Origin: Anastrepha obliqua
Lineage: Eukaryota > Arthropoda > Insecta > Diptera > Tephritidae
Length of the DNA stretch: 64,000 nucleotides
Reading direction: 5' to 3'
NCBI RefSeq assembly: GCF_027943255.1
Contig: NC_072893.1
Location: 36,478,001-36,542,000, forward strand
Shown here: positions 46,305 to 57,544 of the stretch, in pieces
How the letters are laid out: each line of letters begins with the position of its first letter
Numbering within the stretch: position 1 is the stretch's first letter
Notes under the pieces: model-generated
Told to the model about the DNA's origin: nothing
Database searches by the model: none
The model's input: only the letters and a program-made list of their open reading frames with translations
Translations under genes and position numbers: made by a program

Positions 46305-46530
46305 TTTAGGTATTTGGCCGAGCTCCACCTCCTATTGGTGGCTTGCGTCTTGATGTTGCTCCACAAATGGAGGAACCTACGGTTTTAAGCCGACTCCGAA
46401 CACAAAATGTTTATGTTTTTATGAGGAGAAAAAACTTTTTCTACCTTTTTGCTGTTTCATGCACGGAGATTCGAATCTACGCACTCCCAAATGGTAGTCA
46501 CGCACCAACCATTCGGCTAAGGCTGTTGAA
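46305..46530 (-). mobile_element. SINE with internal deletion
   Basis: TTTGGCCGAGCTCCACCTCC, GTTTTAAGCCGACTCCGAAC and TTCATGCACGGAGATTCGAA (box B region), with a head ending CCATTCGGCTAAGG. The body between ATGAGGAGAAAAAA and CTTTTT lacks about 60 bp present elsewhere. Confidence 0.75.
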
Positions 46531-46693
46531 AGGAAATCCTGTAGCGAAAATGTTTGCATTATTCCCCCTTAATTCTATCAAGTCAATCCCAAAATTAAAA
46601 ATTGCTTCAAAAATTTAATTACTTTGATTTAGTTAATAAAATTTTTAAGCTGTTTATGCAAAATTTTTAACCTTTTTTTTGGAGACTCCTCAG

Positions 46694-46798
46694 ACAACTT
46701 CTTCTTCTTCTTGAGTGACCCGTCTTGATTGACCGTTTACGCGATTTCGGCCGAGTTTAACAAAGCGTGCCAGTTGTGCCAGCCGGCGTTGGTCCTTC
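46694..46798 (-). mobile_element. RTE-type LINE 3' end, short
   Basis: CTTCTTCTTCTTGAGTGACC followed by GATTGACCGTTTACGCGATT and TTCGGCCGAGTTTAACAAAG: the shared 3' terminus. It is cut after about 100 bp, where a minisatellite begins. Confidence 0.7.
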
Positions 46799-46799
46799 A

Positions 46800-47088
46800 C
46801 CGAATTAAATTGAGAATTGCAAATTCATAATGAGAAAATATAAAGAAAAATAAGAAAGTTTGAAATTGTATTGGAAATATATAAGTTAGTATTGAGAAAT
46901 GTAGATTCAAAATGAGAAAAGGTAAATTATAAATGAGAAAAGGTGAATTCAAAATGAGAAAAGGTGAATTCAAAATTAACAAAAATAAATTCAAAATGCG
47001 AAAAAGTAAATTCAAAAAGAAAAAAAGTAAATTCAAATTGAAAAAAAGTAAATTCAAAATGCGAAAAAGTAAATTCAAAATGTGAACA
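46800..47088. repeat. AT-rich minisatellite, unit about 21 bp
   Basis: About twelve variants of AATTCAAAATGAGAAAAGG plus two bases, with the best-kept units at 46,910-47,085. On the minus strand it translates as a LNLLF-type repeat, but this is a by-product of the repeat, not a protein. Confidence 0.85.
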
Positions 47089-47089
47089 T

Positions 47090-47430
47090 TTTCAACAGAC
47101 TTTAGTGGAATGCTTTTAAAATGGCGGTCGTTGATCCAATTGTTTTTGTAACATAGTTAGACCCGACTGCTATAGCAGAATCGACCAGTTCTTGCAATCT
47201 CTTCAGAACCATATGCAAACTGTAAGATATTTCATGAGAGGTACTTCGTGTTAGATTCCACATTGTTTCGGGTATTTCGTGTTTATTTCGTCTTCTTTCG
47301 CAATGTCCTTTATCACACCTTTGAACAGCAGTTGTTTCTTAGGTCACTTATATTGAACGGCACTAATTTAAAAATAAATATACCAAAAATTGATAAAAAA
47401 TTTTTAAATGAATTAAAAAGAAATATAATA
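47090..47430. other. No gene recognised
   Basis: AT-rich spacer between the minisatellite and the next repeat element. Confidence 0.4.
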
Positions 47431-47435
47431 TACTA

Positions 47436-48112
47436 GCAAACCTGGCCCGCTTCGCTGGGCACACTAAAATAGAATAGATATGGTTTAGAACAGAAAAGAT
47501 ATGGTTTTCATATTATTTATTTCTCTATTCTCATATTATTTATTTCTTTATTCAATACCACGTTTTGGTCTCTATCTCGAGACCCTAGTCACGGAGCGGC
47601 ATGAAAAATACTCTGAACTAAAGCATTCACCAACAGCTTCCATTTGATACCCATATTGTACATACACATCCGAAGGTTACCTGGGTCCACGTTTTGACCT
47701 ATATCTCGAGACCTCAGTCACGGAGCGGCATGAAAAATACTCTGAACTAAAGCATTCACCAACAGCTTCCAATTGATATCCATATTGTATAAACACATTC
47801 TAGGGTCAACGTGTTGGTCTCTATCTCGAGGCCCTAGTCACGGAGCGGCATGAAAAATACTCTGTACTAAAGCATTCACCAACAGCTTCCATTTGATACC
47901 CATATTGTACATACACATCCGAAGTTTACCCGGGTCCACGTTTTGACCTATATCTCGAGCCCTATACACCAATAAACATCCAAACTATACGTAAACCATC
48001 TTCAATACCTACTTAACAATGTGTGTAAGTTTGGTTTAATTCGGTGCAAAGACATGGCCGGTTAGCGAACACACACAAAAAGTTGACTTTATTTTATATA
48101 TAAGATACCAAA
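47436..48112. repeat. Interspersed element with internal 249-bp higher-order tandem repeat
   Basis: It begins at TACTAGCAAACCTGGCCCGC (47,432) and ends near TTTATATATAAGATA (48,110). Inside, units starting at 47,559, 47,688, 47,808 and 47,937 (129, 120, 129 bp, last one truncated) share AGTCACGGAGCGGCATGAAA and CATTCACCAACAGCTTCC. Units 1 and 3 share one variant (GTCTCTATCTCGAG, CATACACATCCGAAG), unit 2 another (CTATATCTCGAG, ATTCTAGGGTC), giving an A-B-A-B order. No coding. Class unknown. Confidence 0.75.
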
Positions 48113-48114
48113 AT

Positions 48115-48760
48115 CACATCGCGTTTGCTTAATTGGCCCGACAGCCTCTCATCGTTCGGTTAGGCTAAGTTGTAGCTGTTGTCCACTATCGACACACTTA
48201 GGCTCATAGCTCATTGTGATGTTTCTTTGGGGAGCTCATCTTTAGTGTTAAATTTTCAAAAATTTTACAAGATCCATGATTTCCACCACGATGTACAGAA
48301 TACGGCGTTATGGTCAGCATCAGAATATTAATCAGCTCTCAGCAAAATTGAATGAATCAGCTGATTGACTGACGTCACATGATATAGATTTGTTTTCCAA
48401 AAAACTAAGATTTCGTTAGTGATATACAAAAAGAATTAACACAGCCTCCGCTCATATTGCTTCGTAGTCGTCTGAGCAACGACTGATTGGACGAGTGTGA
48501 GAATTCGTGTAAAATGGGCGGACAGAATTCTGTTACCGAGTACCCGATGACGAGGCAGACACGAAGTTACTCTCACCATTTTGTCTTTCACCAAAGCGAA
48601 TGGCCAATTCTGGTAATCTGTCATCCATACCCATAGCACATTAAAATTTCAACGTATTCCTCACTGATGTACGTGAATATATTCACAAGCTGAGAAAAAA
48701 TTCTCTTCACGATTCAACTCACACAGTCAGACGTTTTTACAATTATTTTTCAAGAGCAAT
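48115..48760. other. No gene recognised
   Basis: Unassigned sequence of mixed composition; possibly the untranslated or 5' part of the following LINE, but not shown. Confidence 0.4.
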
Positions 48761-48767
48761 CTAGTGC

Positions 48768-49330
48768 AAAAGGATTGTCAAAAGCAAGAGGTGCATTTGA
48801 AAATCTTCGTCCGGTGTGGCAGTTCAAGCAAATGCACATTACAACAAAAATACGGATTTTTAACTCCAATATTAAATCAGTTCTGGCTCTACGCCTGTTA
48901 AACATGGTGTCCGTCTGCGAAAATTGTACAGAAGCTTCAAGTGTTCGTGAACTGCTGCTTGAGACACATTCTACGTATCTGATGGCCAGACAACTGAATA
49001 TCTAACACCGAATTGCATCGACGATGCCATCAAAAACCAATCGCAACTGAGGTAAGAGAACGTAAATGGAGATGGATTGGCCATATCCTACGGAAAGGTG
49101 GCACTAAAATCAGCAGACAAGCGCTGGACTGGAACCCCCAAGGACAGCGCAGAAGAGGCAAACCTAGGAGCTCTTGGCGACGCTGCATCGAAGAGGAATA
49201 CAAAGCAGTGGACAAAACAATGACTTGGCAGCAAGTGAAAAATATATCCGACAATCGCACAAAATGGAAAAATTTTACTTTGGCCCTATGCACCGCGACG
49301 GAAACCAAGGAATGATGATGATGATGATGA
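48768..49330 (+). mobile_element. Non-LTR retrotransposon C-terminus with (ATG)n tail
   Basis: Plus-strand blocks: LSKARGAFENLRPVW (48,775), TKIRIFNSNIKSVL (48,845), RERKWRWIGHILRKGGTKIS (49,055) and RQALDWNPQGQRRRGKPRSS (49,115), then SWRRCIEEEYK to a stop at 49,313. This is the usual C-terminal end of a LINE endonuclease/RT protein. A frame change near 49,005 breaks it. The tail ATGATGATGATGATGATG lies at 49,312-49,330. Confidence 0.8.
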
Positions 49331-49334
49331 CTTT

Positions 49335-49780
49335 AGTGCCACAGAGCACAAAAAAACACTAACGCGCGCATACATTCAGGATCTCCCGACTGTAAAAAAA
49401 ATATTTACCCTAACTTTTAGGATTGCCAAATTATGCCACGTACTAAGCAGGAAGTGTTTGGAATCGATGTTTCGTTACGTTGGACAAGCCGCTGTGTCAA
49501 TTAAATTACAGTATTCTTAGAATATGAGTATTACACTGTTTTGAATAGTAAAAAAGCATACCGGATACTAATAAACATACCAAATTTTTAATACTTTATA
49601 GAACAGTTTCCTTGCAAAATTTTTTTTAAGTATGAAACACTTGTGAAAAATCAGAAGTTCCAAACTTTATTAAGCAGCTATTTTTAACTGTTGAGGTCTG
49701 GTTCATATTTGATTGCTGATTTTTACTAATTGATATACCTTTTCTTTAAAACCAGAATAAGAGTCGAAGCCTTCAGGTAG
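49335..49780. other. No gene recognised
   Basis: AT-rich, no domain or element. Confidence 0.4.
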
Positions 49781-49784
49781 GTGA

Positions 49785-50035
49785 AATGGCTGAAGTACCT
49801 GTCTGGCACTCCCCAAGTAGCACTAAAGCTCCGTTTTGCGTTTCTAACAGGCAGAGATCTGCAGCCAACCAGAGCTGTTGATGTAGTGGAGAAGGTTGAT
49901 GTTATTTAGGTTGGAGCACTGCCCCCGACTGTCGATGAAAGAAGCGTCCAGTGACCTTAATAGTCGATCTGCCGAACCCAACAGTCTTCTTCTCTGAAAG
50001 TTCCTCTGCAGGAACCCTTCAATTAGCTTTCAAAA
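49785..50035 (-). mobile_element. LINE 3' end, family of 21.4 and 39.1 kb
   Basis: TGGCACTCCCCAAGTAGCAC and AAAGCTCCGTTTTGC, then CAGCCAACCAGAGCTGTTGA, match 39,110-39,190 and the complement of 21,780-21,880. On the minus strand it covers only the last part of ORF2 and the 3' UTR. Confidence 0.65.
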
Positions 50036-50039
50036 ATAG

Positions 50040-50585
50040 TGCACGTACCTCAAAATCAAAACATATTTTTTTTAAATAATCTTTAAAATCGGATATCTCG
50101 AAAACGATTACGTCGCGTCATTTAATATATAACCAATTACTCAGAAATTATCTAATCAAAAATTATAAATCAGAATTTTGATTTGTCCGTAGAACGACTT
50201 CCGCGGTACCCCTTTATATGCTATCAAAGTTACTGCCCGTAACTCGAACTTCTCCAAATAATTATTAATTTAAACGGAAAGGACATACGATAGTTCAATA
50301 AATCGAACTAAATATAATAACTTCAGTATACTTCTGTACGGCTCGTTGGGAAAATTAAAGGTCCGGCTACTCCTAATTTAATTTTTCTTTTCGTACACCA
50401 GGGCCCTCTAAATATCAGTTAACACACTTATCTCTGCAATTATCAGTAGTTCTTAACAAATTTCTTGCTCCCATAAATTTCCGAACACTAATCTTAACCG
50501 GTGTATCACGCAGAAGAGGTTAAATATGGCCGAGCTGTTATCAACTACATATATGCCTATAATCGACGCATCCCTTCCTTATTAG
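50040..50585. other. No gene recognised
   Basis: AT-rich sequence. ATCGGATATCTCGAAAACGA near 50,090 resembles the unclassified stretches at 7.1 and 44.2 kb. Confidence 0.4.
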
Positions 50586-50589
50586 ATCT

Positions 50590-50868
50590 TAGGCCGTGCT
50601 TCTACTCGAAATTGTGGGGTGTGGTTTTACATATATTGTTCCACAAATGGAGGGACCTAGAATCTTATGCCGATTACGAATGGCAGATGGTTTTCTTGAG
50701 AAGTTTATTCATTGCGGAAATACACTTAGTGATTTTACATTACCTGACGCGGACCAAGTGCCATTAAAAAATACTCTTCCCATCATTTTGTGTTTCATGC
50801 TCGAAATGGGCATCGAACTCGGCACCAAGCGAATTGTGCTCACACACAAATCCACTCGATTGTGGCGG
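50590..50868 (-). mobile_element. Old SINE copy upstream of protease 5
   Basis: GTTCCACAAATGGAGGGACC, GCCGATTACGAATGGCAGAT and TTCATGCTCGAAATGGGCAT match the SINE body and box B region with many changes. It lies about 100 bp upstream of the TATA box of the next gene. Confidence 0.6.
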
Positions 50869-50948
50869 TCACCATATCATTACTATTGTAAATCGCTTAA
50901 TTTATAATAAAACTATTCAAGTACCAACATACACACATACCTATATAG

Positions 50949-51887
<939 letters not shown>

Positions 51888-51916
51888 AATAGTGGAAGGA
51901 AGATTATGTAAACTAA

Positions 51917-51944
51917 AATAAAAAAGAGAAAATGAAAAAATAAA
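51917..51944 (+). terminator. Two poly(A) signals of protease 5
   Basis: AATAAA at 51,917-51,922 and again at 51,939-51,944, 30 and 52 bp past the stop codon. Confidence 0.65.
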
Positions 51945-52220
51945 TCTATAAATGCTTTTTGAAAACTCCATGGGGTGATAGCAACTTCAAGTACAAGAAT
52001 TGATTGTCCTCTAAAGATTTGTGTTATATCTTTGAGAATAAAGCAAAAATACTCGTATGCAGGCAAATTTATCGGCTGTAAGTTAATGGTTTCTTTTTCA
52101 ATGTTGGGTTTTAAGACCAGCAACTTACAAAATTTGTGGCTTATTGTGCGAAATTCCAGCAAGCTCTCAAAAGAAAAAGTCTGACGATCTGGTCGACTAA
52201 TATAAATAAATAAAAAAATA

Positions 52221-52420
52221 AAATGTTTGGCCGAGCTTTTCCTCCAATTTGTGGTGTGCGTCTTGATGTTTTTTCACAAATGGAGGGGCCTAGAGTTTTG
52301 AACCGACTCTGAATGACTCTGAACGGCAAATGATTTTTTAAGAGGAGCTTTTTCATGGTAAAAATTTGGAGGTTTGCAATTGCTTCCGAGGGGCGATCAC
52401 TATTAGAAAAAACTGTTTCT
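52221..52420 (-). mobile_element. SINE, left part of a copy split by mariner C
   Basis: TTTGGCCGAGCTTTTCCTCC, TGTGGTGTGCGTCTTGATGT and GAGGGGCGATCACTATTAGA in minus orientation, ending AAAAAACTGTTTCTA. It resumes at 54,116 with CTGTTTCATGCACGGAGATT, so the mariner at 52,422-54,113 lies inside this SINE. Confidence 0.8.
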
Positions 52421-52545
52421 ATTAGGTGCGCAACTAAGTTCTCGCTGTTTTTTTGATGAAAATACAACTTTATTCTGAAAAATGGTTACAAGTGAATCAT
52501 TGAAAGTATTGCCCATCGCTGGCTACTACTTTTTCCCCATCTTTC

Positions 52546-52605
52546 TGATATATATATATATATATTTTCCCGCGGTTCCTAGGTGGAACAAAGGGCCATC
52601 TTTCT
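52546..52605. repeat. Tiny insertion with (TA)n and 13-14-bp duplication
   Basis: CCATCTTTCTGATA (52,538-52,551) is repeated as CCATCTTTCTGATA (52,598-52,611) around a (TA)n run plus TCCCGCGGTTCCTAGGTGGA and ACAAAGGG. Copies A and B lack the insert. This looks like an extremely 5'-truncated retroelement with a TA-rich tail. Confidence 0.6.
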
Positions 52606-52916
52606 GATAGATCTCGTATACCGTCGCGGTAAAACTGTTCATCTTTTGAGGCTATCCACGGATCAAGCCATTTTTAGATGTCTTCATATGAATGAAAGTG
52701 CTGGTCAACTAGACCATGTGCCATCGATCGGAACAGGTGATAATCGGACGGCGCAATATCTGGAGAATGTGGCGGGTGGGGAAGGACTCTCCATTTCAGT
52801 GTTTCCACGTAGGTTTTAACGGGTTTGGGCACGTTATGCCGAGCGTTGTCATGCGGTAGAATCACTTTTTTATGCCTCTCCGCGTATAAATAACACCAAC
52901 TTGGTCCCACCAAATA

Positions 52917-53636
52917 TCAAGTCAGTCCATAAGTTCGTGCGTTTTCTAAAGGTGGTTTTAAAATTAATAAAAAAGATGATGATAATAAAGTATTTATTAA
53001 TCAATAATTTATTTTCTTTCATTATTTACAATGTCTTCCCAACGTTTAGGCAAATTTTTAATTCCCTGCTCAAAAAATTGTTTGTCCTTAGAGCCAAAAT
53101 ACGCTTCGATATCTCTTTTTATAGCTTCTTTTGAGGAGTAGTTCTTGTTACTCATTTGGGATTGAAGTCCACGGAAAAGGTGATAATCACAAGGTGCAAT
53201 ATCCGGAGAGTACGGTGGATGTGGCATTAGTTCGTTCAGCTTGCCTAATGTTTGCTTTGCGGTATGAGGTCTTGCGTTGTCGTGGTGAAACAAAACTTTG
53301 CGTCTATTCACTAAAAACGGTCGATTTTTGTTAAGTGCCTCATTCAGGTTTGATAGCTGAGGGGAATAATAATCGGCAGTTATCGTCTGGTTTGGTTCCA
53401 GAAGTTCATAATAAACAATACCGGCCATATCCCACCAAATAGACAGGAGAATCTTCTTGGGGTGAAGGCCATCTCTAGGGGTTGGTTCTGGTGTTTCATC
53501 TTTATCTAACCATTGGTGTTTCGGAACAGGATTATTGTAAAGGACCCATTTTTCATCACCAGTAACGATACGGTTCCATTTTCAAGCCGTTGAAGCAGCT
53601 GAGAACACACATTCACTCTCTGCTGAAGGTTGGCGA
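52917..53636 (-). pseudogene. Second mariner transposase, nested in copy C
   Basis: It begins with a TIR-like TCAAGTCAGTCCATAAGTTC (52,917) after TA. The minus-strand frame at 53,428-53,009 reads VLFHHDNARPHTAKQTL, PHPPYSPDIAPCDYHLF and LPKRWEDIVN; upstream (to 53,580) is TGDEKWVLYNNPVP-like sequence. The spacing between these Asps is 30, so four residues appear deleted from a DD34D enzyme. The right TIR and N-terminal half are absent. A different lineage from the host element. Confidence 0.75.
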
Positions 53637-54115
53637 CGGAAATGGATTGGCGGGTAACTCCTAATTCTGATTCTTGCGTTTGACACGGATCCTCATTGCA
53701 CAATGCCTCCAATGCAGCGTCTTCGAAGGTTTTTGGCCTTCCTTCACGCGGACGATCGTCAACATTAAAATCAGCGTCTTGGAAGCGACGGAACCAATGT
53801 CGGCACGTTGTTTCACTTAAAGCAGCATCTCCATAAACTTCTTGTAGCTCTCAATACGCTTCAGGCACCGTTTTTTTCGAGTGAAAGAGGAAAATCAACT
53901 CTTCCCGCAAATGACGATTATTCGGCACAAAATCAGACATTTTCACAAAACCAAAAGTATATGATACCAAAGCAAAATCACTAATGTGTGGAAGCAGTTT
54001 GTTTACCATATGTCTAAGCTTGGTTTATGACGTTTAGGTTATGTTAGAATCGACAAGCACACACTGCTGGCGGCATCTATTGACAAACAACAGGAACGTA
54101 GTTGGGCACCTAATA

Positions 54116-54160
54116 TAATTTTACTGTTTCATGCACGGAGATTCGAATCTTTGGAGATTT
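54116..54160 (-). mobile_element. SINE, right part of the split copy
   Basis: CTGTTTCATGCACGGAGATT and CGAATCT give the box B region of the SINE interrupted at 52,420. The head beyond is lost. Confidence 0.65.
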
Positions 54161-54164
54161 GAAG

Positions 54165-55010
54165 GTCCTTGTCCAGTTGCGTTTTCACACCATTTTTTCT
54201 AATGTAGAAGCAAACAAGGGGCGTCATTTTCTAAAATATCGAACTACCAGTTTTATTTCTAACCGTTTTTGCTCAGCGATAAACAACTTTACTCGGTCCG
54301 AAATACTTTTCATCTGTGGGGGCTTTTGGAATTATTTTAACTTGGAATAAGCGAAACATGCAAAATAAGTACTTGAAAAAAGTTACTTTAAAATATTTTT
54401 ATGGTTTACTGTAAAATTTGAAAAACTGGTCGTAAAAACTTAAACTCCAAAATGTTAGCCAACTTTCCGCGTAGGTTATGACCGCTAAACCGAAAAAGTA
54501 GCCAGTCATGTTTGCTGTCAAGACAATTAGAAGAAAATTGATATATTTTCAGATGGCACTATGGTCGAGAAAACTCTAAAATTCGTATTTATGGTCCGAT
54601 TTGGTTCAATTTAAAAACATTGTTCGCTTGCTGAGGTACACTATCCGAATTTCAAACTATAAGCTTTACAATAAAAAAAATATTTTTATGTGGAGCATTT
54701 CATTGGGAAATGAAATGGAAGACACAGTTGAACTTAGTGCTCCATTTTCGTTTTCCTTTGTCAGCCCCTGATCAAAGGTTTGCGGGGAGCTTTTTATTTT
54801 ATTTTGGATAGATTTTTCTTTTTACGAAACAGAAAAATATTATTTTCTTGTGCACCACCTGAACGAATCGGATTTATATCCAGGAGGAGCTGTCAAACCA
54901 GTATTACTCCCTAAGATTATGCGGGCTATTTTATGCTGTTACAACATCAATAACAAGGTTTTCTTGACGAATTTATGTACAGGAATGCTTTTGCGAGTGT
55001 TGCTATTTTT
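54165..55010. other. No gene recognised
   Basis: AT-rich intergenic DNA with no domain or element ends. Confidence 0.4.
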
Positions 55011-55014
55011 GTTT

Positions 55015-55555
55015 TCTGACTAATAAAATAAACATTGTAGGTTGGATAAAGCATAATTGTTTTTCAAAATATTCTCCGAAATGATCAATGCATTTGCCCA
55101 TTCTTTTGAAACAGTTTTTGAAAGACCTCTTTTTCGTTTCAAAGGCGTCTTTTTTTAATTGTGTGGGATGTAGCGCGAACGTACTATTTTACTACAAGAA
55201 GATCACACAAAATTTTTTTGGTGCACAACCTTACAAATGTCCGTATGGGATTTGACGATTTCATTCAGTTTACGTACAACATCGATATTTTCTCGTGAGG
55301 CAAGTGATCTTAGACGACCTTACTGGAATTTGTTGTTGAGCGAACAGCGACCACAAAAAAATTAATTGTATCAATTTTTTATGTTGCTAAAGGATAGTGC
55401 TTGCTGGCCGCATAATGATTTTAGTTCATCAATGCATTCTTGTTGTGTTAATCCAAGTCGAAAATTGTGGAAAATAATCGCGGAAAAATGTTCGCGATTT
55501 AACTCCTTTTTTTGCCGAGATGAATTTCAAAGCCACTGTAAACAGCACCAATACT
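55015..55555 (-). pseudogene. Degenerate mariner transposase, lineage of 29.3 kb
   Basis: On the minus strand: GLTQQECIDELKSLCGQQAL across a frame change near 55,465-55,395, then LASRENIDVVRKLNEIVKSH (55,300-55,240). The 3' part (LFQKNGQMH near 55,110) resembles the C-terminal tail of mariner transposases. The catalytic middle is deleted. Block order and residues parallel the plus-strand relic at 29.3-30.6 kb. Confidence 0.6.
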
Positions 55556-55684
55556 GCTAACGATCCAAACCTTCTGAGTGCTTTTGTAATAAAATATGCT
55601 CAACTTTCCAAAAGAAATGTCAGATGGCGCTTGACCACAATAGAAGGGCTCAACATTAGAAACATCAATAGCTATCCTCGTATT

Positions 55685-56650
55685 TCATCATCATCATTTA
55701 GCGTTACAATCCGGGGTTGGTTTTAGCCTTCTCTACGTTATTCCTCCAAGTCTATCTACCTCTCGCTAGATATTTCCAGTTCGTTACTTCGGGCGTTCGT
55801 AGGTTTTCTTCTATGCAATCCATTAGTCACCTACGCGGGCGAGCTTTACTTCCCATTATAAAAAATTTGTGGTGCATTATTAGCTTTTGTGCACGCGTGT
55901 CTTCTAATCTTAGAACATTTTCAATCCACCTTAGCCTTTGCGCTTTGATGAATTTGACAATGTCCTCGCCATGCATAAATTGGTGTAACTCTTCGCTTGT
56001 TCGTACCATGTAATCTGGCCTCTCTCGCTTAGCCTGAGACCATATATCATCCTAAGCATACTTCTCTCAATGATTCTGAGAGACTCTTCTTCCCGTACTG
56101 TCATGGACTTTCTCTCTCAATGCTTCTAGATAAAACCAAATACTTAGCTTTCTGTCGGTTGACCGTTGGGCTCAGTTAACAGCTCCCTGCTGTTGTCTCT
56201 ATGTTTTCGAATAAATCGTCGTCCACATAGGGAATTATTAAACCTGACCGATGGAGTACGTTTCCGGATATGGTGAAGTTTTCAATTGCATGGTGCAGAC
56301 GTAAGTTAAAGATTACTGCGGATAAGCCATCTCCCTGCCTCACTCCGGTGCTAATGCGGAATATTTAGCTGCATTCCAGCTGAATTGTGGCTTTTGCTTT
56401 TGTTTCCGTTACGAACGTTGTTGCGAGTCTAGCAAACTTTCTGTTGACCCCAATCGCAGTAAATACCTGTGGGATTTTTTCTGAAATGATACTGTTACAA
56501 GCTGGCTTGATATCTTAAAACCGCATATGAACCTGCATATCGTATTCATAGCATTTCCCCAGATTCTGTTTGAGGAAAAAACTTCGTATATTACAAATCC
56601 CACTGGTCTGAAGCCGCATTGATTATCGCCCAAGCCCTACCTTCTAACCC
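55685..56650 (-). mobile_element. Non-LTR retrotransposon RT fragment with (ATG)n tail
   Basis: Minus-strand order: LGDNQCGFRP (56,635), a region of frame changes, VRQGDGLSAVIFNL (56,340), IPYVDDD (RT active site, 56,218-56,229, YVDD), KAQRLRWIENVLRLEDTRA (55,945) and MDCIEENLRTPEVTNWKYLA (55,825-55,765). The 3' tail is (ATG)n, seen as TCATCATCATCAT at 55,685-55,697. Multiple stops; dead. Confidence 0.8.
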
Positions 56651-56784
56651 TCGTACTTTATTTTCCTTTAATAGTAGTAGATTGAGGCGCTGCGAAGCAT
56701 GACCAGGACTGGTAGTCCATTATAACCGGCCCATATTTTTTTCTTATGTTGGTAGGAGTGTAAGACACACATCTGTCCCTATTC

Positions 56785-57260
56785 ATCCATTTTGAAGCGT
56801 TTGAGAAATGCTGTACGTCGCAAACGGCCGGAAATGTGGGCAAACAATTCTTGGATTTTGCATGATGATAACGCGCCATCGCACCGCGCCCAAAATGTGC
56901 TGGATTATTTAACCAAACACCAAGTAAATACCATCGTGCGAACACCGTATTCACCGGTTATGGCCCCGTACGACTTCTTTTTATTTCCCAAGTTGAAGTT
57001 ACCACTTCATGGAAGGAAATTTCAATCGATAGAGGAGATCAAAGAGAATACGACGAAGAAGCTGAAGGCCACCCCTTCGTCGGCCTAGAAGGGGTGCATG
57101 GAGAACTGGGTTAAATGTTGACACATGTGTGTTGCTTCAGACGGGTCATATTTTGAAGGAGATAAAATAAATTTGCCTGAAATTTAAGTCTGTTTTGTTT
57201 TATTTAAACATTCTCTGTAATTTCTGTTCATAGGGTATGTGAATTTCATTGCAACGAAAC
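56785..57260 (+). pseudogene. Mariner transposase catalytic half (DD34D)
   Basis: The plus strand encodes LRNAVRRKRPEMWANNSWIL, HDDNAPSHRAQNVLDYLT and TPYSPVMAPYDFFLFPKLKL (56,795-57,010), with 34 residues between the second and third catalytic Asps. Then IEEIKENTTKKLKA and, after a stop, GSYFEGDKINL (57,140). The N-terminal half is missing; a possible 3' TIR lies near 57,240. It abuts the LINE at 55.7-56.6 kb. Confidence 0.78.
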
Positions 57261-57544
57261 TTGCACGATTCTAAATATAACCTTCAGAAAATAAGAGACC
57301 TCGCGAGTTTAGATTATTGGTCGAAAATATTTTCTTCGCACATAAATAGAGAAGGCGGAAGTATACTTCGCGACACATTAAGTCTAAACAAATATCGAAT
57401 GGGGCTGATGTATTGATAGAATACTAATAATTTTTATTTTTATGCGCAGAATTTAAATTTTGCTATTCGGAGGTCACATCCTTATTCCTTATCCATTATC
57501 CATTACATATCGAAAACTAAACTCATACAGTACAACTGCGGAGA

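Larger units (their letters stand above)
52422..54113 (-). mobile_element. DD34D mariner copy C, with a second mariner inside
   Basis: The TIRs TTAGGTGCGCAACTAAGTTC (52,422) and the worn complement GTAGTTGGGCACCTAA (54,098-54,113) have TA flanks. The minus-strand C-terminal half (PHDNAR, SPDIAPSDYHLFRSMAHGL, 52,674-52,913) shows two catalytic Asps spaced 34 apart. The N-terminal half lies at 53,940-53,640 (LGVTRQSIS, CQTQES). Between them 52,917-53,636 belongs to another mariner, and about 200 bp of the host element (equivalent to 18,000-18,210) are missing. Dead, composite element. Confidence 0.85.

Noticed and set aside
46797..47078. A 93-codon minus-strand frame made of LNLLF-like repeats
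   Set aside because: It is the translation of the 21-bp AT-rich minisatellite; periodicity comes from the DNA repeat and there is no sign of selection for protein.
47559..47960. CRISPR-like array of regular repeats
   Set aside because: Whole units repeat with no unique spacers, and the DNA is eukaryotic; it is a tandem repeat.
49174..49362. Frame ending in repeated methionines (MMMMMM)
   Set aside because: It reads the (ATG)n tail of the LINE in another frame; not a gene.
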